Assembly (NCBI RefSeq): GCF_030408435.1
Contig: NZ_CP047046.1
Coordinates: 416,572 to 480,571 of the forward strand
Direction of reading: 5' to 3'
DNA: 64,000 nt
Source of the DNA: Corynebacterium auriscanis
Lineage (GTDB): Bacteria; Actinomycetota; Actinomycetes; Mycobacteriales; Mycobacteriaceae
Both the position numbers and the translations under genes were made by a program. The notes beneath the pieces are model-generated. The model did no database searches, was not told where the DNA came from, and worked only from the letters and a program-made list of their open reading frames with translations. Positions 9,147 to 19,800 of this stretch are shown in pieces (the stretch's first letter is position 1; the number at the start of each line of letters is the position of its first letter).

Positions 9147-9863
9147 TTAAGCCCGGTGCAGGCGCCCAGCTGCCGCGCACAGTGCGTTTGCAATAGACAG
9201 GTCGGGGTTGGACCCGAATCCCACTGCCCATGCGCGGTGCGATTTGTGCACGGTGTAGATGAAGGTCACGGTGGCCTCGAAGATCTCGAACTGGTGGAAT
9301 TCCAGGATCTCTACGGGCATTGCGTGATCGGCCAGAACTTCGGATACTGCACTGCAGGCGCCCATCGCGGTGATGTCCACAACCGTTCCTTGTCCATCGG
9401 CACGGAGCCCAGCCATCGACATGTGGTATTCGTGCTTGCCTGCGCGCAGGGACTGGGAGCGCAGGAATTCTACGCGCACATCTGATGGAGCATAGGTTTG
9501 GATGAACTGCTTCCACTCCATGCCACGTGCTTCTTCTCGCATGCCTTTGGGTAGGCGCACGCCGAACCTAGCGCGGAATGGATCCTCGGCAAACGTGCGG
9601 GTGCGCTGGCGACGCTTTTCAATGCGGGTGCTCTCCGCCTTGACGAACGTTTTCGCCGTGGAACGACGTGCCGCAGGGATGGTGGAGTAGGTGGGGCGCC
9701 CGGCGGTTTCGGGACGGGCGAACCGGATCATCGTGGTGGTGCGCATGTTTTCCTCTGATTCCCCAAACATCGAATCTGGTGCATCGCCTGCGTAGCCATG
9801 TTCTGCAGTGCTGATCGTGTACCGAGATTCGGTGTGGGAAGAGTTGCTCGACATTGTTCTCAT
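9147..9863 (-). CDS. Protein with a LeuA-type regulatory (dimerisation) domain
   Basis: The C-terminal half of this 238-aa protein has the pattern of the allosteric domain of 2-isopropylmalate synthase: a GQGTVVDITAMGACSAVSEV segment, then ATVTFIYTVHKSHRAWAVGF and a closing NPDLSIANALCAAAGRL helix. The catalytic barrel is missing, so it cannot be a synthase by itself. The N-terminal 90 residues are basic and probably flexible. ATG starts at 9863 or 9854 are both possible (AGGA lies just before 9863). Role unknown; it may bind leucine or modulate LeuA. Confidence 0.6.
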   Translation of the reverse strand: MRTMSSNSSHTESRYTISTAEHGYAGDAPDSMFGESEENMRTTTMIRFARPETAGRPTYSTIPAARRSTAKTFVKAESTRIEKRRQRTRTFAEDPFRARFGVRLPKGMREEARGMEWKQFIQTYAPSDVRVEFLRSQSLRAGKHEYHMSMAGLRADGQGTVVDITAMGACSAVSEVLADHAMPVEILEFHQFEIFEATVTFIYTVHKSHRAWAVGFGSNPDLSIANALCAAAGRLHRA

Positions 9864-10521
9864 CGGTCCTAACTGTGGTTTTGTGTGCCTGTCGTGGACC
9901 GACGCTTATGCGATGTGCTGTAACCCCGTAGTGGAGGGGTCAGTCCGCGCCTCCACCCGGGTTGGGTACTCGCATAAGAATGTGGCTCATGTCATAAGAA
10001 TTTAGTGGGGCTACCCAACAACGGCAACCCCTCGTCCCCAAAGTTTCCCATTTGGGGGGATTATCTGTCTCACTATACGGGAACAGGCTGGGCAGATGGT
10101 TCGCGGATGCCGTGGCGTGGGTGAGCAGGCGGAATCCCTTGATCCCGGTGAAACGCTTGCCGTGATACATCTCGGATGTTTATGGCTTGCCCAATGGCTT
10201 TGCTTATTGCTCTGCAAGAGGCGAGCCCCACGTGCAGGTGGGACCCACTGCACACTCGCCGGCCGCTTCACCGCCGTAGGCTGCGGGCCTCACGCGCACG
10301 GCGCCCACGATTCCTCCGCACCACGGCGCACGCCCTCGCTGCTGCGGGCCTCACGCGCGCGCGTGGGGCCACTGGCCGTGTTCCACGTCCACGGGTACAC
10401 CGTCGGGGCGAGCTTCACGCGCACGGGGCCCACATGACCAAAGTGGAATAGTGGAGCGACTTAGCTATATCCAGTGCAAATGCCTCGTTCTCACTAAAGG
10501 GAGAACAAGGGATAGGGAAAG
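9864..10521. other. Intergenic stretch without a convincing gene
   Basis: No frame here has a good start, ribosome site and protein-like composition. It contains a short G/C-rich repeat (TGCGGGCCTCACGCGC appears near 10281 and 10338, with a variant near 10408). It borders the accessory patch with the IS30 remnant. Confidence 0.5.
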
Positions 10522-10770
10522 CTAACCCATCAGTAGCTTCCATACGAAACTGCCTATGACGGTGGCGATAGCGAAGGGGAATAGGAGGAGGATAATATGC
10601 TTCACGGAAGATGATCCGTACGTTCGCTTCCCGACTAGGTAGGCACTGAAGCATCCGGCAGCGAGGAGCACAGGGATGATCAGTACACCGTCTGAGCCGT
10701 GGCTTATGAAGTAGACAGCGAGAAGTGATAGTAGTAGCCCTGCGATGATATACAAGAAGTTCAGTTTCAT
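10522..10770 (-). CDS. Small hypothetical membrane protein
   Basis: This 82-aa frame is almost entirely hydrophobic with three likely membrane helices (MKLNFLYIIAGLLLSLLAVY, VLIIPVLLAAGCFSAYLVG, IILLLFPFAIATVIGSFVW). The charged loop GKRTYGSSSVKH lies between helices 2 and 3. The ATG at 10770 has only a weak GAAGA ribosome site. Base composition is more AT-rich than in the neighbours. I do not recognise the family. It sits downstream of another small minus-strand frame and next to a dead IS30 copy, suggesting acquired DNA. Confidence 0.5.
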   Translation of the reverse strand: MKLNFLYIIAGLLLSLLAVYFISHGSDGVLIIPVLLAAGCFSAYLVGKRTYGSSSVKHIILLLFPFAIATVIGSFVWKLLMG

Positions 10771-10843
10771 GGGATCTTCAAAGTAGAATCGTTGTAACTA
10801 TGCGTTGAGTAATTCCGGCTGCACGGTCGCTCATGCCAATTCG

Positions 10844-10993
10844 TTAGAAACCTTCTTTGACTCTTTCTCCAATTTCTCCGTCGATCCCTGTAGCTATATC
10901 GAGCGCTTTCCAAGTTTCATCAAATGTGATGTATGCAGTTGGGGGTCCCGCATACGTTGCAACTTTTTTGTTGGTAGGGGACAAGAACTTCAC
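10844..10993 (-). CDS. Small hypothetical ORF, possibly the 3' remnant of a larger gene
   Basis: A 49-codon frame from a GTG at 10993 (AGGGGA lies 3 bases upstream) reads MKFLSPTNKKVATYAGPPTA and later FDETWKALDIATGIDGEIGE, ending KEGF-stop. The sequence looks protein-like. The open frame continues upstream without an ATG into the IS30 border, so it may be the C-terminal part of a gene cut by the insertion. It is followed after 73 bases by the small membrane protein on the same strand. Function unknown. Confidence 0.35.
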   Translation of the reverse strand: MKFLSPTNKKVATYAGPPTAYITFDETWKALDIATGIDGEIGERVKEGF

Positions 10994-11049
10994 TGTTCCC
11001 CTGGCTAATGGGGCACTGGGGTGGATTCCAGCGGTCGTGGAGACATGTC

Positions 11050-11360
11050 TTAAATCTCCAATAGTCCTAGCAGGGCGACCAATCGTTCTGCTGGGGTGTG
11101 GAAGTCGAGTGGCTAGCGGGGGTGCTGGTTAAGCTGCGTTGCCACGAGTTCAAGGTTGTGTTCGGTGTGAACTCTTGGGTTAGTTCCTTTGGGGAAGGAG
11201 TGGAGCAGTAATCCGCAGGTGTTTTTCGGTGCTAACGCGCTGCCACTGTGGAGCTGGGTCGCAGAAATGTACTGGGCACTTCTTTTGACGAGGGTTTCGA
11301 CGACGGGCTCTCTTCCTTCAACTCGACTTTGGCCTAGAAGAACTAAGCTTTCTTCCTACA
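11050..11360 (-). pseudogene. Decayed IS30-family transposase, C-terminal fragment
   Basis: Reading the minus strand gives GLLLHSFPKGTNPRVHTEHN, then LELVATQLNQHPR, an in-frame TAG, and PLDFHTPAERLVALLGL before the final TAA. This matches the IS30 integrase C-terminus (GLLRQYFPKGTDLS... AAELNDRPRKTLGW.TPAE). Upstream, VEGREPVVETLVKRSAQYI resembles the 'SAIGTLVERTTRY' part, and DPAPQWQR in another frame resembles 'DPHSPWQRG', so the copy also carries a frameshift and an internal deletion. No intact terminal repeats were identified. Confidence 0.72.
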
Positions 11361-11395
11361 TTTTTCTATTCTCATCCCGTTTTATCCGGCGCCCT

Positions 11396-12808
11396 CTACT
11401 TGCCCGACTTCGCTGCACTACGAGCTAAGAAAAGTAGCTCTGCAGTAGCGATCGCCTCAATCTCTGATGGTGCGACGGATTCGTCTGCCGAGTGAATACG
11501 GCAACTGGGCTCCTCAATGCCGTACAGAGCTAATTCGGACTCCGGGTACTTGGACAGCAGCTTGTTGGTCAGAGGAATGGATCCACCGGAACCGATCTCC
11601 ACGGTCTGCTGACCGTAGACATCGCTCAAAGCGAGGGAAAGCTCCTGCAGGGCAGGGCCGGAGGTATCGGCACTGAACGCCTCGGCCATGGAGTTGCTTT
11701 CGATTTCCACGGTGCCGTTGACCTTTTGAGACTTCAGGTGGTCGATCAGCAGTTGCTGGCATTCCTGTGGCTCGCGTCCTGGAGGCACGCGCAGGCTGAC
11801 AACCGCGGCGGCGTAACCGGGTACCGCATTAATCGCGTCATCCACCGACAGGCTGTCCAGGCCCGTGACGGTGAGCGAGGGGTTCATGACGGTTAGATCA
11901 TTGGGCTTGAAGCCCTGCTCCGTACCGATCACCTTGGCGCCGTCCATTACGCCGGCATTCTTAGCGAACGTGGCCTCATCTGGGCCCACGCCCTCCCAAT
12001 GCACAGAGGGCTCCAGCCCCTTCACTGCCACCAGGCCATTGTCATCGTGCAGGGTGCCCAAAAGCTTGATGAGCTCCAGCAGGGCATCGGGGGCAGCACC
12101 ACCGAACTGACCGGAGTGCATGGGCTGCTCAATCGTACGAACACTCACGGTCACGGGTGCGGAACCGCGCAGCGCGGTGCAGATGCTGGGCACACCAATA
12201 GCATCGTTGCCGGAATCGGCAATCATAAAGGTGTCAGCCTTGAATAGTTCTGGGTTGGATTCCAGAAGATCCTCGAGGCCATAACCACCGCGCTCTTCGG
12301 AACCCTCCACCACGATGCGAATGCCGATGTTCTTCAGCTCTTCATGGCCCTGTTCGATGAGTTTGTCCATGGCTCGCAACACGGCCAGGTGCAACACCAC
12401 GTGCCCCTTGCAGTCCGCGGTGCCGCGACCGTACCACCGGCCATCGCGTTCAGTCAGGGTCCAAGGATCGTTTGTCCATTCGGAAACGTCACCGGCAGGC
12501 TGCACGTCATAGTGTGAATACAGCAGTACGGTGGGGTAGCCCTCGGCCGCTTCGCGCACGCCGATAACCGCCACGGCACCATCGGTTGTATCGTGGCCTT
12601 CTACATCGATGCCCGCTTTGCGGTAGGCATCAATTACCCACTGCGCGGCATTGGCATTGTGGGCTTCCAGTCCCGGCACGCTGTGGACGGACTGGAATGC
12701 GACCAGTTCGGTGAGGGCTTCTTTCACGAAGTCCATCTGATCCGCGATGAGCGGTCGAAGGGCCTCCGCGGTGAACTTTTGGTTGCTTGCTGAAGCGTTA
12801 TTAGTCAT
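11396..12808 (-). CDS. M20-family metallopeptidase (dipeptidase)
   Basis: This zinc-dependent exopeptidase of the ArgE/DapE/CPG2 family has about 470 aa. The metal-site motifs are LLYSHYDVQPAG (first His), GRGTADCKGH (bridging Asp) and VEGSEERGGYG (catalytic Glu and metal Glu), with a late HSADE motif. The N-terminus is uncertain: MTNNASASNQ at 12808 is my choice, with GTG/ATG at 12829/12826 as alternatives; none has a strong ribosome site. It is cytoplasmic, with no signal peptide. Likely substrates are dipeptides or N-acyl amino acids. Confidence 0.85.
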   Translation of the reverse strand: MTNNASASNQKFTAEALRPLIADQMDFVKEALTELVAFQSVHSVPGLEAHNANAAQWVIDAYRKAGIDVEGHDTTDGAVAVIGVREAAEGYPTVLLYSHYDVQPAGDVSEWTNDPWTLTERDGRWYGRGTADCKGHVVLHLAVLRAMDKLIEQGHEELKNIGIRIVVEGSEERGGYGLEDLLESNPELFKADTFMIADSGNDAIGVPSICTALRGSAPVTVSVRTIEQPMHSGQFGGAAPDALLELIKLLGTLHDDNGLVAVKGLEPSVHWEGVGPDEATFAKNAGVMDGAKVIGTEQGFKPNDLTVMNPSLTVTGLDSLSVDDAINAVPGYAAAVVSLRVPPGREPQECQQLLIDHLKSQKVNGTVEIESNSMAEAFSADTSGPALQELSLALSDVYGQQTVEIGSGGSIPLTNKLLSKYPESELALYGIEEPSCRIHSADESVAPSEIEAIATAELLFLARSAAKSGK

Positions 12809-12911
12809 GTAAACCACTGTAGCCATCACTTCAGACAGCGTTCGCGGCCGGTTCCGGTTCGGCCGCGCGATCAGGCCGGATTGCGCTGGCGGTTGACTCC
12901 GGTTCGGCAGT

Positions 12912-12957
12912 TAACTGTTCGGACTGCACTCGCATAACTGTTCGGACAGTGCTCGCG
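12912..12957. repeat. Two 23-bp tandem repeats upstream of groEL
   Basis: TAACTGTTCGGAC starts at 12912 and again at 12935, each followed by a near-identical GCACTCGC/GTGCTCGC end. The surrounding 12840-12980 is rich in repeated CCGGTTCGG words. No function is apparent. Confidence 0.6.
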
Positions 12958-13050
12958 GCCGGATCCGGTTCGCAGCGCGTCCCCGGCCACTACGATTACC
13001 CCATGGGAAATGGTGGGGGATTGGGCGAGGAAGGCGTCGACCCAATAAAT

Positions 13051-13077
13051 CTTGCACTCACCGTAACCGAGTGCTAA
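13051..13077 (+). promoter_or_regulatory. CIRCE element 1 (HrcA operator)
   Basis: Arms CTTGCACTC and GAGTGCTAA are separated by exactly 9 bases, against the consensus TTAGCACTC-N9-GAGTGCTAA (two mismatches in the left arm). It lies 222 bases upstream of the groEL start. Confidence 0.88.
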
Positions 13078-13085
13078 AAACGGGT

Positions 13086-13112
13086 TTAGCACTTAGCTCA
13101 ATCGAGTGCCAG
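13086..13112 (+). promoter_or_regulatory. CIRCE element 2 (HrcA operator)
   Basis: Arms TTAGCACTT and GAGTGCCAG are separated by 9 bases. The element starts only 8 bases after the first CIRCE ends, giving two HrcA sites on about the same face of the DNA (centre spacing 35 bases). Confidence 0.82.
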
Positions 13113-13275
13113 ATGAAAACAGTGGCAGTCCACGTTTTGACAACCCTAGGGCGCGGGCGGCCACAAGCGAAAACATCGACAAAAGAAACGATCAGATGCA
13201 GTGAGGGCGAAGGTGGCGACACATCTTCACCCGTGCCGTCGCGGGCGCTGGATTTGAACCGCACGTGTCGCGTAA

Positions 13276-14943
<1,668 letters not shown>

Positions 14944-15001
14944 GCGCCCAGCTGTTACTGCTAGCGGACGTCGTTCTTCTTTTTAGTCCGACGCCCCGTG
15001 C

Positions 15002-15053
15002 TAACCCGCGGTTGGTTGATCCTTAGGGGATCGGCTAGCCGCGGGTTAATTTG
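15002..15053 (+). terminator. Terminator after groEL
   Basis: Arms TAACCCGCGG (15002-15011) and CCGCGGGTTA (15039-15048) are perfect complements with an inner GATCC/GGATC stem; the tail is ATTTGGT. Confidence 0.7.
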
Positions 15054-15465
15054 GTATTGCGCTTTCCGATTTAAATGGCAGTGAAGTGAATTGCAGTTTA
15101 ATTAAAAATTAATAAATTTTGCGGGCGTAACGCGTGCATTGTGCATGACGTTTTCATGCAAAATGACCAGCGCTAAGGCGGCGAGGTGGGCGCTCGTGTA
15201 AGAAGGCGGAAACTCACGCTGAACTGCGCACTCTATGCGATATCCAGTGGTGATCTAACCCCCTTTTTTGGGGTAATTCGCGCTGATTGCGAAAAAATTC
15301 TAAAGCTATTCTCAGTGGTCACTGCGTTATTAAACTGCAATCTACAAATCGGGAAAAATGGCACCTAACCTGCGGTTCTGTCAGGTAAGTTTCGTGAGAG
15401 GCATAGCGTGCTGGGATCACACTGTGGAGAGGCTGTAGGGGTGCTGGAGCAGAACTTCGCTTTTA
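15054..15465. other. AT-rich intergenic DNA between groEL and the PorA-like gene
   Basis: This stretch is unusually AT-rich (for example TTAATTAAAAATTAAT near 15098). I looked for a second PorA/PorH-like peptide here and found none with a ribosome site. The only longer frame, 15186-15368, is basic and not porin-like. It may carry regulatory DNA for the strongly expressed porin gene. Confidence 0.45.
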
Positions 15466-15469
15466 CCTG

Positions 15470-15497
15470 TTGTGTCCTGACAGAAATCGTTTATTGT
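15470..15497 (+). promoter_or_regulatory. Likely promoter of the PorA-like gene
   Basis: A -35-like TTGTGT (15470-15475) and -10-like TATTGT (15492-15497) are 16 bases apart, giving a leader of roughly 85 bases before the ATG at 15590. Confidence 0.4.
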
Positions 15498-15589
15498 ATT
15501 CCCCAGACGGCCTCAACAGGGGCGTCATGCAAAGTGAAAATCAGTCGGCACAAAGTGCTGGCGCCTCTGAATCTCTAAAGGAGACCATA

Positions 15590-15706
15590 ATGAACATCGA
15601 AATCATCGAGCAGCTGGGTGACTTCTTCGCAGGCTTGGGCGACCTTTTCGGTGGCCTGTTCAAGGCCCTGGGCGTTGTCTTCAAGTGGGCCAAGATTGAG
15701 GCTTAA
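15590..15706 (+). CDS. PorA/PorH-like outer-membrane channel peptide (38 aa)
   Basis: The frame starts at an ATG with an excellent ribosome site (AAAGGAGACC, ATG 4 bases later) and encodes MNIEIIEQLGDFFAGLGDLF followed by 18 more residues. There is no signal peptide. The peptide is short, acidic and amphipathic, with Gly/Phe/Leu repeats (GDFFAGLGDLFGGLF), like the mycolate outer-membrane channel peptides of corynebacteria. Its position between groEL and ppk2 is that of porA/porH in C. glutamicum and of single-gene porins in C. jeikeium and relatives. It contains no Ser, Thr or Cys. A perfect terminator follows. I see no PorH partner. Confidence 0.78.
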   Translation: MNIEIIEQLGDFFAGLGDLFGGLFKALGVVFKWAKIEA

Positions 15707-15738
15707 TTTCACCGCCTCTGAGCTCTAGCTCAAAACCT

Positions 15739-15770
15739 AAAGACCCTAGCTTCGGCTAGGGTCTTTCTTT
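15739..15770 (+). terminator. Terminator after the PorA-like gene
   Basis: A perfect 12-bp stem, AAAGACCCTAGC and GCTAGGGTCTTT, closes on a TTCG tetraloop, followed by CTTTC. This is one of the strongest terminators in the window, fitting a highly expressed small gene. Confidence 0.9.
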
Positions 15771-15926
15771 CATTTGCCAACAGTTGTGTCTGTCACTACC
15801 TCCATTTGAAGTAATGATTCTGTGGCAACGGGAAAACAACAGGCCGGCGGTTTAAACTGGAGGCATCGGGTGTGTAGTACCCAGTCCCCATGATTTGCCC
15901 TGATTTCGCTTGAGGAGAAACACGAG

Positions 15927-16826
15927 ATGTCCGAGGATAACAAGGACGATTTCCACATCGTCGACCTAGCTGCTACCGAGGGATACCTCGTCGACGATTC
16001 TGACGAGGACGACCCAACCCTCATTACCCCGGACGGTCATCGGGTTGATACGTGGCGGGATGATTACCCCTATGAAGAGCGTATGAGCCGTGAGGAGTAC
16101 GAGCGGACCAAGCGCAGCCTGCAGATCGAGCTGCTTAAGTGGCAGAACTGGACCAAGGACACGGGCCAAAAGCACATCATCCTCTTTGAGGGGCGCGATG
16201 CTGCCGGCAAGGGGGGAACCATTAAGCGTTTCAACGAGCATCTGAATCCCCGTGGTGCTCGGACTGTGGCTTTGGAAAAACCCTCCGAGCGTGAATCCAC
16301 CTCGTGGTACTTTCAGCGCTATATCCAGCACTTCCCATGTGGTGGCGAGATCGTCTTCTTTGACCGTTCTTGGTACAACCGCTCTGGCGTGGAGCGCGTC
16401 ATGGGCTTTTGCACCAACGATCAGCATGCAGAGTTCTTGCGTGAGGTACCAATGCTAGAGAACATGATCATGGGATCCGGCATTTCCCTGACCAAGCTGT
16501 GGTTCTCCGTCACGCGCAAGGAGCAGCGCACCCGCTTTGCCATCCGCCAGGTCGACCCGGTGCGGCAGTGGAAGCTCTCGCCCATGGATCTAGCTTCTCT
16601 GGATAAGTGGGATGATTACACCCGTGCGAAGGAAGAGCAGTTCCGTTACACGGATACCAACGAGTCCCCATGGATCACCATCAAGTCCAACGACAAGAAG
16701 CGCGCTCGTATCAACGCGATGCGCTACGTACTCTCCAAGTTTGAGTACGCAGGTAAGGATCACGAGGTGGTCGGGGAACCCGATCCGTTGATCGTCAAGC
16801 GCGGTCGTGATCAGATCGGCGACTAA
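15927..16826 (+). CDS. ppk2: Polyphosphate kinase 2
   Basis: The 299-aa protein transfers phosphate between polyphosphate and nucleoside diphosphates. It has the PPK2 Walker A loop FEGRDAAGKGG (88-98), the lid motif FFDRSWYNRSGVE and the closing SNDKKRARINAMRYVL segment. The N-terminus (1-50) is acidic. Its stop codon overlaps the stop of the convergent NRPS gene by two bases, with no terminator between. The position next to the porin gene is conserved in Corynebacterium. Confidence 0.93.
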   Translation: MSEDNKDDFHIVDLAATEGYLVDDSDEDDPTLITPDGHRVDTWRDDYPYEERMSREEYERTKRSLQIELLKWQNWTKDTGQKHIILFEGRDAAGKGGTIKRFNEHLNPRGARTVALEKPSERESTSWYFQRYIQHFPCGGEIVFFDRSWYNRSGVERVMGFCTNDQHAEFLREVPMLENMIMGSGISLTKLWFSVTRKEQRTRFAIRQVDPVRQWKLSPMDLASLDKWDDYTRAKEEQFRYTDTNESPWITIKSNDKKRARINAMRYVLSKFEYAGKDHEVVGEPDPLIVKRGRDQIGD

Positions 16827-19800
16827 GTTCCCACAATTTCAATCGGGTTGCCCTGCCACCTCGTGTGGCTGGGCACCTGATCGCCGCGCATAACCAGCGA
16901 GGCCGGCCCCACAGAGGTGCCGTTGCCCAACACTGCGGCGGGCAAAGCAACTGAATGCGGTCCCAAGGTTGCACCTGCCCCCAAAGTCACCGTGTCCAAG
17001 CTCATCACGCGGTCCTGGAACAGGTGCGTCTGCACCACGCATCCCGGGCCTACCGTGGCCCCCGGACCCACCTCACACAGGTCGGCTTCCGGGAACCAGT
17101 AACTATCAATCCACGCACCTCGGCCGATTTTCGCGCCCAGTGCCCGCAGGAACATGTTCAAGCTGCCGGTCCCCATGGTGTGAGCCAGGAACCACGGACC
17201 CGCCACGGTTTCCACGAACTGGTCCTGCAACTCATTGAGCCACACAAACCGGCTCCACAACACGTGATCGCCAGATTTAATCTGCTGCACACACAACCAC
17301 TTCATTGCGATCGTCATCACCGCGGCCACGAAACCAGCGCCCACCAGCACCAATCCGCTCACGAGAACGGCTGCCAGCAGCCCGTAGGTTGTCAAGGCAG
17401 CCTGCAGGGCAATTACTACTGACCCTGCAATTACTGCCGACGCCATTGGGGCCAACAGGCGCAGAGTCTCAATGAGTCCTCGTGCCGCCTTGAGACCGCG
17501 GGTGGGATTGTATGTACGATCGTCGCCATCGGTTTCTACTTCAACACGGCGCAAACGCTCCGGTGGGGAACCCATCCAGTTGGTGCCTGCCTTAGCTTTC
17601 TTCGGCGTGGAGGACAGTACGGCGACCAGGGAGTTCTTCTTCAGTTTGCGCTCCGGACCAGCAATGCCCGAATTGCCCAAGAAGGAACGTTTGCCCACAG
17701 TGGTAGGGCCCACCAGCAACCAACCGCCACCACCCATTTCGTAACCACTGACCATGGTGTCGTCCGCTAAGAAGGCGCCCTCGCGGACATCGGCGAACTT
17801 GGGGAGCATCACAGCCGTGGAGATTTCGGCGTCGCGACCAATCTTGGCGCCCAAGGAGCGGAACCACAAAGGGGTTAGCTGCGAGGCGTACATGGGGAAA
17901 AGGTGTGTGCGGGCCGAATCCATCAGCCGACCGACTGTCCAGACTCGCCACCCCATGGCCGAACGCACCGGCCACACACCGGGTTTCATGCGTAGGGATA
18001 GCAAGCGTACTGCCAACCAAGTGAGCAGCGCGTACGTGCTGAACACAACCAAACCAGCGGGTGCTGCAAGGGCTAGAGCCCATGTGATAACCACGGCAGC
18101 AGACGCACCAGCTGAGGCAAACCACGAGGTGAAGAAGAGGTCCGCGATCACGCCCACAAAGATCGCGAGGAAAGGCAGTGCATCCAGTGCCAAGCTGGTG
18201 ACCGCGAAACCGGCCACCCAACGGCGACGGCGCGGAGGTGCATGCTCGGGGAAGCGGTGGGTAGCGCGTCCAACGCGCTGGGCAGGTGAGCCCGCCCAGC
18301 GGGAACCGGCTTTGACCTTCTTTTTGCCCGTCACGCACGAACCGGCTTCGATGTGTGCATCCTTTGCAATTCGAGTGCCGGGCATGAGCGTGGAGCGGGC
18401 GCCCACGGAAGCGTTCTTGCCGATGGTGATGTCGCCAATGTGCAGCACATCGCCTTCAACCCAATATCCGGACAGGTCCACCTCTTGCTCGATACTGCAG
18501 TGATCACCCAGCGTTAACAAGCCCGTTACTGGTGGCAAGGTGTGCAGTTGCACCCCATCGCCTACAGAAGCACCCAATGCGCGGGCATAGTTGTTGATCC
18601 AGGTGGCACCAGATAGATTGCGGGCCCCGGAGGTATCCGCCACGCGCTCAGCGGCCCACAGCCGCAAGTGCATAGCGCCTCCTCGTGGATAATCGCCCGG
18701 GGTCATTCCGGCCGTAAGCACACGGATGATCAGTGCGCTTAGTGGCAGGTTACCCAGCGGAGAAGCGAAAACGATGATGAGCAGCAATGATAGCCACCAT
18801 GGCACATCCACAACCCACGGCTGCAACTGGGGTAGCGAGCCACTGATCCCGGAGATGCTCAATATGGAGTTGAACACTGCGAGCCACGCTACCCACCGCA
18901 GACCCGCCAATGTCAGCGCCGGTATCTGAATGAGTGCCTGGGCCAGGCGAGTTCCGGCGCCCACGGGCTTGGCAAGCTCTTGGGGTTGCTGGGAGGACAT
19001 GTCGGTAGAGGAACCGAACCCCGGTACAGCCGCAGGATTGGAGATCTTCGGCTCCAGGAAGTTGGCGAATGCCTCCAGACGGGAATAGTCGTAGAGGTCG
19101 CGAACAGATACGGTGGGAGCGGCTTCACGGACCTGCCCGATGAGCGTAGCTGCGCCCAGTGAGGTGCCACCGAGGTTGAAAAAGTCCACATCCGCGCTGG
19201 TCACAGTAGTTCCCAGGGTGTTGGACCAGATATCTGCCAACCAGCGCTGGATGGGGTTTGCAAAGGTAGCATCGGCCGTATCGCCACGCGCGGGCAAAGG
19301 CCATGGTAAAGCCTTTTTATCCACCTTGCCGGAGGTTGTCACTGGCAGAGAATCCAACGCACACAATCGCGGAACCATAGCAGCCGGGAGGTTCTCCCTC
19401 AGTTCGCCGACCGCGGCGTCGAGATCGAAGGTAGAAGCATCCCCAGATTCAGGAGATACATAGCCCACCAGCACTTTATCGCCGGCACCGGTGGTTTGGA
19501 CGACCACGGCAGCGCTGCGCACACCGGTGAGGGCGGTCAGGGCAGCATCCACTTCGCCCAACTCAATGCGGCGACCGCCGATTTTCACTTGATCATCCAC
19601 ACGGCCGACGAAGTATAGGCCGTCTTCCTCCAAGCGCACGTGGTCGCCGGAGCGGTATGCGCGATCCCAACCGAGGGAGGGCATTGGCGCGAACTTTTCC
19701 GCGTCCTTCACCGGATCCAGGTAACGGGCCAAACCCACGCCGCCAATGATGAGCTCGCCGACCTCGCCCATTGCCACGGGCTCACCCTCGGGAGTGACAA

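Noticed and set aside
10200..10440. G/C-rich repeated words and short plus-strand frames
   Set aside because: The frames change with the repeats, lack ribosome sites and show no protein-like pattern; no RNA gene could be recognised either.
15186..15368. 60-aa frame as a possible PorH partner
   Set aside because: It is basic and Arg/Lys-rich with no amphipathic Gly/Phe pattern and no ribosome site.
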